DNA from: an uncultured Bacteroidota bacterium
Lineage (GTDB): Bacteria; Bacteroidota; Bacteroidia; AKYH767-A; OLB10
DNA length: 64,000 nucleotides
Assembly: GCA_900696575.1 (NCBI GenBank)
Contig: CAADHD010000024.1
Span: 84,287 to 148,286 of the forward strand
Direction of reading: 5' to 3'
The position numbers and the translations under genes are program-made. This document shows positions 62,624 to 64,000 of this stretch, piece after piece. Positions within the stretch are counted from its first letter, which is position 1; each line of letters starts with the position of its first letter. The notes under the pieces were generated by a model that made no database searches, was not told where the DNA came from, and saw nothing but the letters and a program-made list of their open reading frames with translations.

Positions 62624-62795
62624 CAATTCAGCGGTATGTATTTTCCTAAATTCAGGCAACAGCAACTATCAGTAAATGACTGCTGCATGATTATTACCGA
62701 GAGAGATAGAGAGAATACAGCCTTAATTTCGTTAACCAAGTTTATTTAATTGACCCTTCAGGTCGTGTCAGTAATGACAGACCTGAAGGGTTTCT
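62624..62795 (+). ncRNA. Candidate small RNA (alternative to the microprotein gene)
   Basis: The interval from the predicted start of the consensus promoter to the terminator is about 170 nt. It could be a stand-alone small RNA, with or without translation of its 37-codon ORF. A purine-rich GAGAGAGATAGAGAGAA tract sits in the middle. Confidence 0.35.
62636..62749 (+). CDS. Candidate 37-residue microprotein
   Basis: ATG at 62636 opens a 37-codon frame ending TAA at 62747-62749. It starts about 12 nt after the predicted transcription start and ends 3 bp before a strong terminator stem, so it fills the whole transcript. The peptide is MYFPKFRQQQLSVNDCC, then MIITERDREN and ALISLTKFI. It is charged, with a Cys-Cys pair and no clear membrane segment. 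No homology is claimed. Random ORFs of this size are common, so the context is the only support. Confidence 0.35.
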   Translation: MYFPKFRQQQLSVNDCCMIITERDRENTALISLTKFI

Positions 62796-62800
62796 TATTT
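62753..62800 (+). terminator. Strong hairpin terminator or palindromic element
   Basis: ACCCTTCAGGTC, then TGTCA-GTAA-TGACA, then GACCTGAAGGGT: a near-perfect 17-bp stem with one unpaired G, followed by TTTCTTATTT. It has the layout of a Rho-independent terminator. Near-perfect palindromes of this sort also occur as dispersed elements in Bacteroidota. Confidence 0.7.
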
Positions 62801-62838
62801 CCAATCGGTAATTTTCTTACTAACTAAATTCAAATTTT

Positions 62839-63255
62839 ATGAAACACAAAATCACTCTAATCAAAAAGATTTTTCAGTTAGCCATGTTTCTGATTTTAAT
62901 TTCAGGAATAAATACGGTTCATTCACAATCATCCATTACGGATGCAGGGGTGCAGATGCATGAAACCACAGCAGGCATGGAATGCCGGTTTCTTATTGTT
63001 GTTGAGGATACTTCCAATGTTCAGCAGTTGGAAGTTAAACTCGGCAGCAGTGCCGGTGATTACAGTCTTGTAAATGCTGTTTTCGATTTTGATGTTACAG
63101 GCGGGCTGCCTGCAGGATACAGCTATCAGCGCTACGGCAATGCGATTACGCTTGTAACCGGTACATTGACTGAACAAAGCACATGGTTAGGCTCGGTACG
63201 GATTAAAAACAACTCCGGTCAATGGTCTGACGCTTATGATTTCATAGCAAATTAA
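62839..63255 (+). CDS. Small secreted protein of unknown function
   Basis: A 138-residue protein. The signal peptide (MKHKITLIKKIFQLAMFLIL, ending VHSQ) is followed by about 105 residues of beta-rich, low-Cys sequence (VQQLEVKLGSSAGDYSL, then LPAGYSYQRYG). There is no sorting domain, so it may be periplasmic or released. It ends with two TAA codons, then a hairpin repeat, and the next gene is in the same frame. I recognise no family. Confidence 0.7.
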   Translation: MKHKITLIKKIFQLAMFLILISGINTVHSQSSITDAGVQMHETTAGMECRFLIVVEDTSNVQQLEVKLGSSAGDYSLVNAVFDFDVTGGLPAGYSYQRYGNAITLVTGTLTEQSTWLGSVRIKNNSGQWSDAYDFIAN

Positions 63256-63274
63256 TAACCCACACCCACACGTC

Positions 63275-63294
63275 ATCCCTGCGAAAGCAGGGAT
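63275..63294. repeat. Hairpin repeat (ATCCCTGC-GAAA-GCAGGGAT)
   Basis: A perfect 8-bp stem with a GAAA tetraloop, preceded by CGTC and followed by CTCC. It has the form of the small dispersed CGTCATxxCxGCGAAAGC-type repeats found between genes in many bacterial genomes. Confidence 0.65.
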
Positions 63295-63336
63295 CTCCCC
63301 ACACTCACTCTAATTCATATTTCAATTTATAAACCC

Positions 63337-64000
63337 ATTAAAACCAAACTTTCCAACATTAAACCCAGGTATTCCATATCAATACTTCTGATCACAATAA
63401 TTGTGAATTGTGCATTCTTCATTGTGAATTGTCAGGCCGCTCAGAAAACCTGGACAGGCACAACCGATACTGCCTGGACTACGGCTTCAAACTGGAGCCC
63501 CGGGGGAGTACCTTCGGGCACAGATACCGTTACCATAGTAACAGGAAGCAATCAATGCCATCTTACTCAAAACACAACGATAAACCGAATAACGCTTACC
63601 TCAGGTACACTGCAACTGCATGGCTTTACGCTTACTGTTAACAATCACTCTGCGTTTAATGGCGGTACGGTATCAGGCACAGCCAATCCAGCGCTGATAC
63701 TGCGCGGAACACGGACCACCTTTGCCGGAACCACTGTAAATGCCATTGTTGAAACCATCAGCAACCGTGTAGAACTGAACGGAAGTACTTTCAACAACAA
63801 ATGTTATCTGGAACAAACCGGAGACACTACATCGAATGGAACAGGCAGTAATACGTTTAACGACACTGTTACACTTGCCAACAGCGGGACGGCTAACTTT
63901 AACTTAGCTCAGAATACAGGCGACACTTACCATGCCTTACTGAAAGTGTATATGACCGGTACACATGATTTGGTTGTATCGAAAAAGACATGCTACTTTA
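63337..64000 (+). CDS. Secreted beta-helix-like protein, C-terminus cut off by window edge
   Basis: The frame is open from about 63259 to the right edge. From 63337 it encodes a signal-peptide-like segment (KTKLSNIKPRY, then SISILLITIIV) ending near QAAQ, followed by TWTGTTDTAWTTASNWSPGG, an opening I have seen in exported Bacteroidota proteins with autotransporter-like or beta-helix repeats. Thr/Asn/Gly-rich strand repeats follow (RTTFAGTTVNAIVE, then TFNDTVTLANSG). There is no ATG or TTG before the segment: the best start is ATT at 63337, with ATT 63358 or GTG 63403 as alternatives, so start assignment is uncertain. A T9SS signal may lie beyond the edge. Confidence 0.7.
   Translation, partial: MKTKLSNIKPRYSISILLITIIVNCAFFIVNCQAAQKTWTGTTDTAWTTASNWSPGGVPSGTDTVTIVTGSNQCHLTQNTTINRITLTSGTLQLHGFTLTVNNHSAFNGGTVSGTANPALILRGTRTTFAGTTVNAIVETISNRVELNGSTFNNKCYLEQTGDTTSNGTGSNTFNDTVTLANSGTANFNLAQNTGDTYHALLKVYMTGTHDLVVSKKTCYF

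Overview
The window looks like a chromosomal segment of an aerobic, gliding or adhesin-secreting member of the Bacteroidota. The evidence is the Bacteroidota-type division and cell-wall cluster (mraZ to ftsZ, then a GatB/YqeY-domain gene), type IX secretion (T9SS) C-terminal signals of both type A and type B, PorP/SprF and PorE-like proteins, SprB and PKD repeats, TAnnTTTG-type promoters and lpxB (Gram-negative outer membrane). It is gene-dense, and no phage, insertion sequence, plasmid or CRISPR signature was seen.

Layout. 1-4.6 kb: a PKD-repeat giant, cut by the left edge, behind a small membrane-anchored FN3-like gene. 4.9-8.2 kb: an unknown helical protein, a polyprenyl diphosphate synthase, a lone PAS-like protein and tRNA-Ser(CGA). 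8.2-13.9 kb: a secreted M43 metalloprotease, a TolC/HlyD efflux pair and tsaB. 14-20.8 kb: a choice-of-anchor-L/Ig/PKD surface protein (T9SS type B) and a convergent DUF255 thioredoxin-like protein. 20.9-33.2 kb: a three-gene minus-strand operon, PorP/SprF-like, then PorE-like OmpA, then a 3013-residue SprB-repeat adhesin with about 31 repeats of 77 residues.

33.5-49.8 kb: the dcw operon on the minus strand (mraZ, rsmH, ftsL, ftsI, murE, mraY, murD, ftsW, murG, murC, ftsQ, ftsA, ftsZ, yqeY-like), tightly packed with start/stop overlaps. A likely MraZ operator lies upstream of mraZ. 50-53.1 kb: a flavin reductase-like protein, an unknown protein with faint EPSP-synthase-like features, and cytochrome oxidase subunits III and IV. 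53.1-56.2 kb: a DUF4296 lipoprotein, dihydroorotase (pyrC) and phosphoglycerate dehydrogenase (serA). 56.4-59.8 kb: a BNR/PKD secreted protein (T9SS type A). 60-62.4 kb: surE, two small membrane proteins and lpxB. 62.5-64 kb: a compact promoter/37-codon ORF/terminator unit that could be a microprotein gene or sRNA, a small secreted protein, and a secreted protein cut by the right edge.

Two themes stand out. One is standard housekeeping: peptidoglycan synthesis, division, lipid A, pyrimidine and serine synthesis. The other is a large investment in repeat-rich surface proteins exported by T9SS, whose repeats show signs of recent block duplication. The best candidates for something undescribed are the small unit at 62.6-62.8 kb, the adhesin operon with its near-identical internal repeats, and the DUF4296 gene whose 5' end has been expanded by two kinds of repeat.
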